A stretch of DNA of 15,268 nt from the NCBI GenBank assembly GCA_003149835.1, contig QAMX01000088.1:1-15268 (forward strand). The letters are read 5' to 3'. Shown here piece after piece: positions 1 through 6,082 of the stretch. This DNA comes from Clostridiales bacterium. GTDB lineage: Bacteria; Bacillota; Clostridia; Oscillospirales; QAMX01. The notes under the pieces were generated by a model. The model saw only the letters and a program-made list of their open reading frames with translations, did no database searches and was not told the DNA's origin. The position numbers were made by a program, and so were the translations under genes. Positions within the stretch are counted from its first letter, which is position 1. Every line of letters begins with the position of its first letter.

Positions 1-2351
1 GCCAAACGCTTATAGCGCTCTTTCATCAGAAACGTCGCGAGGACCTTGGCGACAGCCACCAGCGTATCGACCTGTTCCTTGGTCCAGTAGCGGTCTTCCC
101 GGCATTCGTCGAAGCCGATAAAGCCTTTCAAGTCGGCGTCCTCCCGTATGGCGCATTGCAGCATCGAGCAGATTCCCTGCTCCTTCAACGCATCCCGTTC
201 GGCCGGCACCAAATCGTCGACGCTTTTTAAATAAAAGACACCGTCGATATCAAAATGCTTCCAATAATCCTGAAAGGGGCCGATGACATTGTCGATATTT
301 TGCAGTTTCTCTATCTGCGGTTCAATTCCCTTGCCGCACCATTCAAAGGTATTATTCCAGTAGCGGCCGTCGGCTGACCGGTCAAATACATAAACGCGGC
401 CGACATCATAGAAGGTTCCCAACATGCCGAGCACCGCGTTGACCGCCGAGTCAAAATCGGCTGCCGTATACAGCGTCTCAAAAACGCTTTGCAGAAGCCG
501 CTCGTCCGCCCCCGTAACCCTCGCGCTTTCCAGCTCCGCCAGATCGCCCGGCGTCTGCCCATGTTGCCTTCCCGCCGCCGTCAAACCGCCCGTCTGTTCG
601 GAATACAGTTCGAATTGGTCTTTGCCTTTATTTTTCGCCAGATACAGCGCTTTGTCCGCTTTATCATACAGCTCCTGGAACGTCGTTCCGCAATCCGGAG
701 AGCAAGCGACGCCGATACTGCACGACAGCCTGCACATCGTCTCCTCCGGCAGCAGGCCGTCCAGCGCGCGGATCATCTCGCCGGCTTTCTTTTTGGCCTG
801 TTCGGTTGAGGCAATATCCTTCAAAAAAACGATGAATTCGTCGCCGCCCATGCGCCCGACAACATCCGTGCTCCTAACGCGCGAGCGCAGGAGCCGGCCG
901 ATGTCCTTCAAAACCGTGTCTCCGAACAGATGGCCCTTGGTGTCGTTCACCAGCTTGAAATCATCGATATCAATCATCATCAGGGCGTTCACCGCATCGT
1001 CCGCACGGTTGAGACGCTTCTCGATCAAATCGCATGCCGCCGTCCGGTTGTATGTGCCCGTCAGCAGGTCGCGCTCGGCGCGCTCCGTCAGTTTTTGCGA
1101 GTGCTCCTTCTCGCGGCTGATGTCGCTGAGAATGCCCACCGCTTTGACAGGCTGGTGCGAATCGTCGAAGAGCGCGGTGACTCGAATCCTAAACCAAGTA
1201 TATTTGTCGGCGGTCCGCAGACGAAATTCCGCTTCCTGATACTCTGTGCCGCGCTTGACTCCGTCAATCAGTTTCAGAATCGTCTCCGAATCTTCTTTGG
1301 TCAACCGTGATCTGTTCTGAAAATACGCGCTTACGCCGACAATCAGCTCCGGCAGCCCGAAGCGGCGGCGGGGGTTTTCCGCAAACGCAGCGTTGTCGCT
1401 GAGCAGATCCCACTCAAAAATGATATCGCTGCTCTGATTCAGGATAATTTGATAGCGTTCGGCGAGGATGCGATGCTCTTCATCTGATTTTTTGCGGCCG
1501 GTGACATCGACGAAAACACAGTAAAATTCCTCCTGCCCGTCCTCGCCGGTATACAGTTCGCCGTTTTCGAGCACGAATTTATAGCTTCCGTCTCGGCAGC
1601 GAACCCTGTATTCCGCTTCAAAGCTGTTGCCGCTCTGCATCTGCTCCGCTATCCGTTTCAATACATAGGCGCGGTCATCCGGGTGTATCATATTGATAAA
1701 ACGGTTCTGAAACAGGCGTTCGATGTCTTCCTCCGTATAGCCGAACATCGATAAAAACCGGTCGTTGACGCTCAGAATCGAAAAATACTCATCATTCAGG
1801 CATTTCTGGACGCCGCCGGGAATGTTGTTCATCAGCGCCTGCAAATCGCGATTCCGCGCTTCAATCTCCGCCGATTTCTTGTCAATGAGCTTTTTCAGCA
1901 TCTCTTCGTTTGTTCTGTCGAGGATGTGGGGAAAGAAATCAGCCTCTCCCTGGTCCGGACTCGGCTGAGACAGATGCAGCCGGTTCAGCTTTACCTCGCC
2001 GCCCCGCTCCCGAAACAGCGCCGTCACCCGCAGCGCTAATGCGGGCGCCTGTTCTTCCGACCCGTTGTTTTCGCGCACCGTGAGTTCGCCCCAGACGTCA
2101 CACAGATCCGCCCCGATCTGCGCGGCGTCAAAGTGTGAATCCAGAATGGTGAAGTTGCCCGGAAAAGCGGCCTTTTCGCGCGTCAAGATTTCAACCGCCT
2201 GCGTCTTGTCCCTGCAAATGTCGTTTTTTCCGGTTCCAATCCATACGATATCATCGTCAAAGCAATCCAAAACAGCCGGAATATCGCGTTTTTCAAAATA
2301 TAAAGCGGCAAGCTCCGTAATTCGTTCCATCGCTTTTTCACATAGAGTCAA
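1..2351 (-). CDS. Diguanylate cyclase, NTF2/SnoaL-PAS-PAS-GGDEF-GAF, C-terminus beyond window
   Basis: The frame is open from 2351 to the window edge, so the C-terminus is missing. Seen in the translation: an NTF2/SnoaL-like fold at about residues 8-125 (ITELAALYFEKRD, DDDIVWIG); PAS at about 165-290 (SVNDRFLSMFGYTEEDIE, closing DVTGRKK); a second PAS at about 300-415 (IIFEWD, closing SDISREKE); GGDEF at about 425-590 with intact active site GGDEF (502-506, bases 834-848) and an RSTD inhibitory I-site exactly five residues upstream; and a GAF-like region from about 615. Known of the family: GGDEF proteins make cyclic di-GMP from two GTP, and the I-site gives product inhibition. Inferred: a soluble sensor enzyme, since no membrane segment is visible. 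The start chosen is TTG at 2351, six bases after a GGGGGG ribosome binding site. The first ATG (2330) has no such site. The domain calls are firm for GGDEF and PAS, fair for the terminal domains. Confidence 0.9.
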   Translation of the reverse strand, partial: MTLCEKAMERITELAALYFEKRDIPAVLDCFDDDIVWIGTGKNDICRDKTQAVEILTREKAAFPGNFTILDSHFDAAQIGADLCDVWGELTVRENNGSEEQAPALALRVTALFRERGGEVKLNRLHLSQPSPDQGEADFFPHILDRTNEEMLKKLIDKKSAEIEARNRDLQALMNNIPGGVQKCLNDEYFSILSVNDRFLSMFGYTEEDIERLFQNRFINMIHPDDRAYVLKRIAEQMQSGNSFEAEYRVRCRDGSYKFVLENGELYTGEDGQEEFYCVFVDVTGRKKSDEEHRILAERYQIILNQSSDIIFEWDLLSDNAAFAENPRRRFGLPELIVGVSAYFQNRSRLTKEDSETILKLIDGVKRGTEYQEAEFRLRTADKYTWFRIRVTALFDDSHQPVKAVGILSDISREKEHSQKLTERAERDLLTGTYNRTAACDLIEKRLNRADDAVNALMMIDIDDFKLVNDTKGHLFGDTVLKDIGRLLRSRVRSTDVVGRMGGDEFIVFLKDIASTEQAKKKAGEMIRALDGLLPEETMCRLSCSIGVACSPDCGTTFQELYDKADKALYLAKNKGKDQFELYSEQTGGLTAAGRQHGQTPGDLAELESARVTGADERLLQSVFETLYTAADFDSAVNAVLGMLGTFYDVGRVYVFDRSADGRYWNNTFEWCGKGIEPQIEKLQNIDNVIGPFQDYWKHFDIDGVFYLKSVDDLVPAERDALKEQGICSMLQCAIREDADLKGFIGFDECREDRYWTKEQVDTLVAVAKVLATFLMKERYKRL

Positions 2352-2608
2352 ATCAATCCCCCCTGCCGCCCGTTATCGTTCTCCAACGGAGCCTCACCGG
2401 CGGTCAGGCTCCATTTTTTACGCATACGGTTCTTTCGTCGTCGCGCAGTTTGAATAACGTTAAAATCCTATGTAAGCAATCGTCGAACGGCGTTATTTTC
2501 AACAAAATATTTATAATCGGCCTGTGGGCAAAACTTGTCCGACGGACGCATCGTTCCCGTTTGGCCTGCTTTGCATGCGCAAATCGTCAAGCGAGCTGTA
2601 ATTTCACT
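2352..2608 (-). promoter_or_regulatory. Long structured 5' leader of the diguanylate cyclase mRNA
   Basis: About 255 nt separate the predicted transcription start from the TTG start codon. The leader holds a perfect short hairpin (GTCCG-T-CGGAC type, 2537-2547) and a longer one (2388-2412, seven outer base pairs GGAGCCT/AGGCTCC with a further ACC/GGT stem inside), the latter ending about 36 nt before the start codon. GCAAAGC and GGCCAAAC strings around 2560-2580 loosely recall cyclic di-GMP-I aptamer elements but not in the right order, so I do not call a riboswitch. I see no convincing coding sequence here. Confidence 0.4.
2388..2419 (+). terminator. Hairpin plus T-run, terminator-like on the plus strand
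   Basis: Arms GGAGCCT (2388-2394) and AGGCTCC (2406-2412) with an inner ACC/GGT pairing are followed by ATTTTTTA on the plus strand. As a terminator it would stop plus-strand, antisense transcripts before they enter the diguanylate cyclase gene. On the minus strand the same hairpin sits inside that gene's leader without a T-run after it. No plus-strand gene precedes it, so its role is uncertain. Confidence 0.35.
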
Positions 2609-2614
2609 GTATAT

Positions 2615-2643
2615 ATTATACCATAATGCATCTTCAAACACAA
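2615..2643 (-). promoter_or_regulatory. Sigma-A promoter for the diguanylate cyclase
   Basis: On the minus strand TTGTGT (2638-2643) and a consensus TATAAT (2615-2620) are separated by exactly 17 bases. The bases before the -10 read ATGG, giving an extended TGn -10. The region is AT-rich against a GC-rich background and lies just beyond the sigG terminator, so the cyclase gene is probably an independent transcription unit. Confidence 0.75.
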
Positions 2644-2699
2644 GATTCTTCATTTTATATGGCCGTATTTTTTGTATATGTATATGAAATCATCTTCAT

Positions 2700-2755
2700 A
2701 AAAAAGCAGACGGGCGCCGGTTCGCTCCGTAAACCCAGCCGGCCCGTCTGCTTTT
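2700..2755 (-). terminator. Intrinsic terminator at the end of the sigG transcript
   Basis: A ten-base-pair stem GCAGACGGGC/GCCCGTCTGC (2706-2715 and 2742-2751), with additional GCCGG/CCGGC pairing inside, is followed on the minus strand by six T residues (2700-2705). On the plus strand four Ts follow the stem (2752-2755), so it could act weakly in both directions. It begins 22 bases after the sigG stop codon. Confidence 0.85.
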
Positions 2756-2776
2756 CCCATGTTATCAAGGCTTGTC

Positions 2777-3550
2777 TCAGATGTTTTTTCTGATTCGTTC
2801 CAACGCGCTCTTTTCCAGTCTCGAAACCTGCGCCTGACTGATGCCGATCGCCTGCGAAACCTCGTTCTGTGTCTTTCCGGCGTAGAAGCGCATGGCCAAA
2901 ATCCGCTTCTCGCGTTCAGAGAGCCGGTCGATGGCCTGCGTCAGCGCTACATGTTCCAGCCAGTTTTCATCCGTATTCTCCGTATCGCTCACCTGATCCA
3001 TCACGCAGACCGTGTCGTTGCCATCGGAATAGACAGGCTCAAACAGAGAAACGGGGTCGCTGATCGCGTCGAGCGCAAAAACGACGTCTTCTTTTTTCAT
3101 ATCCATCAGCTTGGCGATTTCATCGATGTTCGGCTCGCGCCTGTTTTCATTGGTAAATTTTTCCCGGATTTGCAGCGCCTTGTACGCGGTGTCCCGCAGC
3201 GACCGGCTGACGCGGATGGTGCTGTTGTCGCGGAGATAACGCCGCAGCTCGCCGATGATCATCGGCACGGCATAAGTCGAAAAGCGGACGTCCAGCGTGA
3301 TATCGAAGTTGTCGATCGCCTTGATCAGACCGATGCAGCCGACCTGAAACAGATCGTCGGGAGCCTCGCCGCGGTTGGTGAAGCGCTGGATAACCGAAAG
3401 CACCAGCCGCAGATTGCCGGAGATGAGCTGTTCTCTGGCGTCTTTGTCGCCCTCTTTGGTGAGTTTCAGCAGGCGGTTGATTTCCTCATTTTTCAAAACT
3501 TTGAGCTTCGACGTGTTGACCCCGCAGATTACGACCTTGTTGTTTGTCAT
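2777..3550 (-). CDS. sigG: RNA polymerase sporulation sigma factor SigG (sigma-G)
   Basis: A 257-residue sigma-70 family protein, close to the usual 260 of sigma-G. The N-terminus (NNKVVICGVNTSKL, then VLKNEE) is the sigma-G hallmark. Region 2 follows (NLRLVLSVIQRFTNRGE, DLFQVGCIGLIKAIDNFD, FSTYAVPMIIGELRRYLRD), then region 3, and the region 4 helix-turn-helix (KTQNEVSQAIGISQAQVSRL) at the end. Known role: sigma-G directs late forespore transcription after engulfment. The start is ATG at 3550 behind AAAGGAG; a TTG 39 bases upstream falls at the predicted transcription start and is unlikely. It lies downstream of sigE, as in many spore formers, with its own sigma-F type promoter in the 83-base gap and a terminator after it. 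Confidence 0.97.
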   Translation of the reverse strand: MTNNKVVICGVNTSKLKVLKNEEINRLLKLTKEGDKDAREQLISGNLRLVLSVIQRFTNRGEAPDDLFQVGCIGLIKAIDNFDITLDVRFSTYAVPMIIGELRRYLRDNSTIRVSRSLRDTAYKALQIREKFTNENRREPNIDEIAKLMDMKKEDVVFALDAISDPVSLFEPVYSDGNDTVCVMDQVSDTENTDENWLEHVALTQAIDRLSEREKRILAMRFYAGKTQNEVSQAIGISQAQVSRLEKSALERIRKNI

Positions 3551-3592
3551 CTCGTAGCGCCACTCCTTTGAAATAATCGGATTCCTCAATCC

Positions 3593-3622
3593 TATTATTT
3601 CCGCGGCGCAAAGCGCTCATAC
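3593..3622 (-). promoter_or_regulatory. Sigma-F type promoter of sigG
   Basis: On the minus strand GTATG (3618-3622) and GGAAATAATA (3593-3602) are exactly 15 bases apart. This fits the sigma-F pattern known from Bacillus (GHATR-like -35, 15-base spacer, GGnnAnAnTw -10) at every specified position. Transcription would start near 3586, 36 bases before the sigG ATG. This agrees with the established control of sigG by sigma-F in the forespore. Confidence 0.8.
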
Positions 3623-3633
3623 CGGGATTTGTC

Positions 3634-4356
3634 TTACATCTCTTTCAATATTTCTTTTTTTAACCGCGCAATAATGCGTTTTTCGAGCCTGGATATATAG
3701 GACTGTGAAATTCCGAGCATATCCGCCACTTCTTTCTGCGTCATCTCCCTGCGTCCGTCGAGGCCGAAGCGCATGGAGATAATCATCTGTTCCCGTTCCG
3801 ACAATCTGCCGACAGCCGATTTCAAAAGCTGTTTGTCGACCTCGTCTTCTAAGACGCGCATGGCCTCGTCCTCTTCGCCGCCCAGCACGTCGGAGAGGAG
3901 CAGCTCGTTCCCGTCCCAATCGACGTTGAGCGGCTCGTCAATGGAAAGCTCGTTTCTCCGCGACGAATTTTTGCGCAGAAACATCAAAATCTCGTTTTCG
4001 ATACAGCGCGAGGCATAGGTAGCCAGCTTGATGTTCTTTTCGGGGCGGAAGGTGTTGATCGCTTTAATCAGGCCGATGGTGCCGATGGAGATCAAGTCCT
4101 CGATGTTGATGCCCGTGTTTTCAAATTTGCGCGCGATATAGACGACAAGGCGCAGGTTGCGCTCGATCAGCACGCGCCGCACAGCCTTTCCGTCGCTGTA
4201 AAACCGCTCTAAGAGATAGACCTCCTCCTCTGTGCTGAGCGGCGGCGGCAGCGTCTCGCTCCCGCCGATGTACCAGACCGGATCGGGGACGATCAGCCCG
4301 AGCCAGACGCCGAGCTTATAGAAAAAAATCCTCATACGCGCCAACAGTTTCCTCAT
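3634..4356 (-). CDS. sigE: Pro-sigma-E, mother-cell sporulation sigma factor precursor
   Basis: A 240-residue protein matching sigma-E in length. It starts with the membrane-seeking pro-sequence (about residues 1-27, basic and hydrophobic) followed by [14 protein letters not shown], the conserved processing junction. Region 2 is almost invariant ([54 protein letters not shown]), then [20 protein letters not shown], and a C-terminal helix-turn-helix ([20 protein letters not shown]). Known role: after polar septation the pro-sequence is removed by SpoIIGA and sigma-E runs the mother-cell programme. ATG at 4356 follows a GAGGGAG site at short spacing. It lies 36 bases after spoIIGA and probably shares its transcript. 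Confidence 0.98.
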   Translation of the reverse strand: MRKLLARMRIFFYKLGVWLGLIVPDPVWYIGGSETLPPPLSTEEEVYLLERFYSDGKAVRRVLIERNLRLVVYIARKFENTGINIEDLISIGTIGLIKAINTFRPEKNIKLATYASRCIENEILMFLRKNSSRRNELSIDEPLNVDWDGNELLLSDVLGGEEDEAMRVLEDEVDKQLLKSAVGRLSEREQMIISMRFGLDGRREMTQKEVADMLGISQSYISRLEKRIIARLKKEILKEM

Positions 4357-4392
4357 ATTACTCCCTCGCTTCCGGTTTTTACAGACGATCCG

Positions 4393-5247
4393 CTATACGG
4401 CGTCCGAATTGACAACGGCGCAAAAGCCCTCCGCCCCGTCCGGGCCGTCCTTTGTAACCGCGATCACCGCGTCGCACGGTTTTCCGTCCACCGTCAGGCT
4501 GTCCGGCAGAAAAGAAACGAGCATCTCCGTCTGTCCGCCCAGCCCCTTGCAGAATACGGGGCGGAGCGGCAGCCTCTGCCCGGCATACCGGCCGATCAGC
4601 TCCGCGGCGTCGGCCCCTTCCTCAATTGCGCTGGCCATTCCCTCGGGCAGCAGCGCGGCGGCGCCGGCCAGCGAAACCAGCATGACCGGCCGCGCGGTCA
4701 ACGGATCCTGCACCAAACAGCCCGTATCCGCCAAGACGGAAAACGCGCTCTCTCTCCCGCCGAGCTTCGCCACCGCAGGCAGTACGCGCCGCATGGCCTG
4801 CGCCCGCCGCCCGCCGACGGCGCAGACAAGCGTGACCACGCCGTAAACCGCGGCGACAACCAACGCCAGCGACGGCAGCGAGGTATTTATGTAAACAGCG
4901 CCGTTGTAAAGCCCAACCGCGCCGCCCGCCGCATAGGACAGCGCCAATACGGCGCCGCCGAGCAGAAACGAAAGCAGAAAAAACACAAGCGTTTTGCGCA
5001 CGCAGGCGCGGTTCAGGCCGAATACGATCGCGCTCATCGCAATGCCGACCAGCAGCCGGATCAGAAAATGGCCGAGCCATTCCAGCGCCGGCATACAGAC
5101 AAGCGCCGCGTATGCCGCGCCGAGCGCCGCGGCGATGAAGATGCGGAGGCGGTTGCGGATATGTCCGGTGATTTTTGCCGCAGCGCGCAGGAGCGCGTAA
5201 TCCGCCATCAGGTTGACCGCCATCAATACGTCGAGATAAAGAACCAC
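4393..5247 (-). CDS. spoIIGA: SpoIIGA, membrane aspartic protease that processes pro-sigma-E
   Basis: A 284-residue protein, somewhat shorter than the roughly 309 residues of Bacillus SpoIIGA. The N-terminal half (to about residue 145) is strongly hydrophobic with about five membrane segments, beginning VLYLDVLMAVNLMADYALL. The C-terminal half carries the protease motif ADTGCLVQDPLTARPVM with the predicted catalytic Asp174 (family motif DSG/DTG followed by DPLT). Position directly upstream of sigE settles the assignment. Known role: activated by a forespore signal (SpoIIR) to cleave pro-sigma-E at the septum. I chose GTG at 5247, seven bases after GGAGG. The frame continues upstream without a better site; GTG at 5253 overlaps the ribosome binding site. 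Confidence 0.95.
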   Translation of the reverse strand: MVLYLDVLMAVNLMADYALLRAAAKITGHIRNRLRIFIAAALGAAYAALVCMPALEWLGHFLIRLLVGIAMSAIVFGLNRACVRKTLVFFLLSFLLGGAVLALSYAAGGAVGLYNGAVYINTSLPSLALVVAAVYGVVTLVCAVGGRRAQAMRRVLPAVAKLGGRESAFSVLADTGCLVQDPLTARPVMLVSLAGAAALLPEGMASAIEEGADAAELIGRYAGQRLPLRPVFCKGLGGQTEMLVSFLPDSLTVDGKPCDAVIAVTKDGPDGAEGFCAVVNSDAV

Positions 5248-5277
5248 CGGCACCCCTCCGTTTTCCGAACCGATATC

Positions 5278-5319
5278 ATTATAATGCGGCCGCCGCGCGT
5301 AATCTGTCTGTTTTCGGCG
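5278..5319 (-). promoter_or_regulatory. Proximal promoter of spoIIGA with degenerate Spo0A box
   Basis: A consensus TATAAT lies at 5278-5283 on the minus strand, which would start transcription near 5271, about 24 bases before the GTG. There is no TTGACA at 17 or 22 bases. A CGCCGAA (5313-5319), matching five of seven positions of the Spo0A box TGTCGAA, lies at about -42 to -48. Spo0A-activated spoIIG promoters are known to lack a normally placed -35, so the arrangement is suggestive but not proven. Confidence 0.5.
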
Positions 5320-5364
5320 GTATGGGCGCGGCGGAAACCTATGAAAAAACAAAACTTTTAGCCG

Positions 5365-5479
5365 ATACCGTATATACGACGTTTTTCGACATTATATAGA
5401 TATTGGCATGCCGTATGGCCGTCCGCACGCATTCACAACGCTTTTGCTGACAGGGCCGACAGGAGAAAAAAGCTATAAA
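5365..5479 (+). repeat. Duplicated leader element, copy A (before the lipoprotein remnant)
   Basis: The stretch aligns with 8103-8201. Shared blocks in order are CCGTATAT, CGA, TTTTTCGACATT, ATATAGATA, GG.AT, then ATTCACAA, TTT.GCT.ACAG, an AGGAG ribosome binding site, and the region of the start codon. Copy A has about 18 bases between GATA and ATTCACAA that differ from copy B. The conservation covers promoter, leader and translation start, so the duplicated unit included upstream control sequences as well as the gene. Confidence 0.8.
5375..5391 (-). promoter_or_regulatory. Tandem Spo0A-box-like sites upstream of spoIIGA
   Basis: On the minus strand a perfect TGTCGAA (5385-5391) is followed after three bases by CGTCGTA (5375-5381, five of seven matches). 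This ten-base repeat spacing is that of tandem Spo0A boxes. It lies about 110 bases upstream of the likely spoIIGA start of transcription, comparable to a distal Spo0A site. It also lies within the leader of the lipoprotein remnant on the other strand, and the same motif recurs at 8126. Confidence 0.55.
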
Positions 5480-5736
5480 TCGCTTTTCCGGAGCAGCTTG
5501 GCGCTGCTGCTCTGTATAAGCGTGCTCTTTCCCGCGTATGCCGGCTGTCACTCCCGGCGGTACGTCGCACCCGCAGAGATCGCTTGATCCACGTCCGGCG
5601 GCCTTTCCGTCACATTTGCCGTCTCAACTGGTTATCAGTCGGGAGCAACCACCGTCGCGACGGAGCCGCCGGAAGAACCGAACGTTTTTGACCCCACGGA
5701 GAGCGCGCCGGAGTTTGAGCATCCGCCTGTGACAGA
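5475..5736 (+). pseudogene. Degraded, internally deleted LRR-family lipoprotein gene
   Basis: One frame read from 5477 gives KSLFRSSLALLLCISVLF, then PAYAGC, which is a lipoprotein signal peptide with lipobox, and a TGA stop at 5585-5587. The same frame resumes with FAVSTGYQSGATTVATEPPE and onward to SAPEF, matching residues of the intact gene at 6083 (5618-5715 aligns with 6194-6291 at about 90%). Immediately after PEF the text is EHPPVT, matching the extreme C-terminus (PEFEHPLVTK) of the intact paralogues. So about 600 codons are missing, apparently deleted at the shared CCGGA(g/a)TT. The start codon is also lost: AT-AAA stands where ATGAAA is expected, after AGGAG at 5461. No functional product is expected. 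Confidence 0.85.
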
Positions 5737-5825
5737 AGAAATGGTGAACGTTATTTTTGTTCCGCGCGTCTTTATCAAATTCTCGTTTTTGTCTAAACAA
5801 ATTTATTATAATTTCTCGTTTTATA

Positions 5826-5854
5826 TTTACTATTATGTTTTTATATTGTATAAT
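5826..5854 (+). promoter_or_regulatory. Sigma-A promoter for the first LRR lipoprotein
   Basis: TTTACT (5826-5831, four of six consensus bases) and a perfect TATAAT (5849-5854) are separated by 17 bases. Transcription would begin near 5861. A second TATAAT at 5807-5812 has no acceptable -35. Confidence 0.6.
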
Positions 5855-5940
5855 TGTATTCAGGATTCATTTACCTGTATGCATGCGTCTGTTTAGAGAC
5901 GGGCTCCGTCCTCAAAGGAAACGCCTGAGAAAGGAATGAG

Positions 5941-5964
5941 ATGCCTATGGTTGTTTTCAAATGA
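5941..5964 (+). CDS. Possible seven-residue leader peptide (MPMVVFK)
   Basis: ATG at 5941 follows AAAGGA with five bases between, then six more codons and TGA. It ends eight bases before the large hairpin at 5973. The right arm of that hairpin contains AGGAG and the ATG at 6016. A short translated frame in front of a hairpin that hides a ribosome binding site is the arrangement of translational attenuators such as erm leaders. Such tiny frames also arise by chance, so this is speculative. Confidence 0.2.
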   Translation: MPMVVFK

Positions 5965-5972
5965 ATTTTTAA

Positions 5973-6017
5973 ATCGTTCTTCTGCGCCGCACATTGCGTG
6001 CGGCGCAGGAGAACGAT
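5973..6017 (+). promoter_or_regulatory. Strong 20-base-pair hairpin in the leader of the first LRR lipoprotein
   Basis: Arms 5973-5992 and 5998-6017 pair over all 20 positions with a five-base loop (ATTGC). The only non-Watson-Crick pair is U5981 with G6009, which is a wobble in plus-strand RNA but a mismatch in minus-strand RNA, hinting at function in the plus-strand transcript. It is not followed by a T-run, so it is not a standard terminator. It lies 65 bases before the lipoprotein start and encloses an AGGAG (6007-6011). Confidence 0.75.
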
Positions 6018-6082
6018 GAAATTTCCGTTCTTGAAGTTCATCTCAACACCTTTACACGTCACGTCAAACAATGGAGTCTGTT

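Larger units (their letters stand above)
5737..6082 (+). other. AT-rich intergenic region before the first LRR lipoprotein
   Basis: About 345 bases without a supported full-length gene. The first third (about 5765-5870) is far more AT-rich than its neighbours and holds the likely promoter. The rest would be an untranslated leader of about 220 nt with a very short reading frame and a strong hairpin. Its sequence does not resemble the leaders before the remnant or the second LRR gene, so the first LRR gene is probably controlled differently. Confidence 0.6.

Noticed and set aside
2520..2610. Possible cyclic di-GMP-I riboswitch (GCAAAGC, GGCCAAAC strings)
   Set aside because: The elements are out of order and the GNRA tetraloop/receptor part of the motif is not visible. 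Kept only as an unclassified leader.
2468..2653. A 61-codon minus-strand reading frame between the cyclase and sigG
   Set aside because: It spans the sigma-A promoter of the cyclase gene, has no ribosome binding site and resembles nothing I know. The region is better explained as promoter and leader.
2759..3571. A 270-codon plus-strand frame opposite sigG
   Set aside because: It is antisense to a highly conserved sigma factor, with composition typical of a codon-bias shadow in GC-rich DNA.
3551..3589. N-terminal extension of SigG from TTG at 3589
   Set aside because: The TTG coincides with the predicted transcription start, and sigma-G proteins begin at the NNKVVICGV segment.
5538..5732. 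A 64-codon plus-strand frame starting at 5538
   Set aside because: It is a shifted frame through the lipoprotein remnant. The homologous frame is the one with AGC lipobox and STGYQSGATT.
5973..6017. The large hairpin as an intrinsic terminator
   Set aside because: No T-run follows on either strand; on the minus strand it is followed by an A-rich stretch and contains an A-C mismatch.
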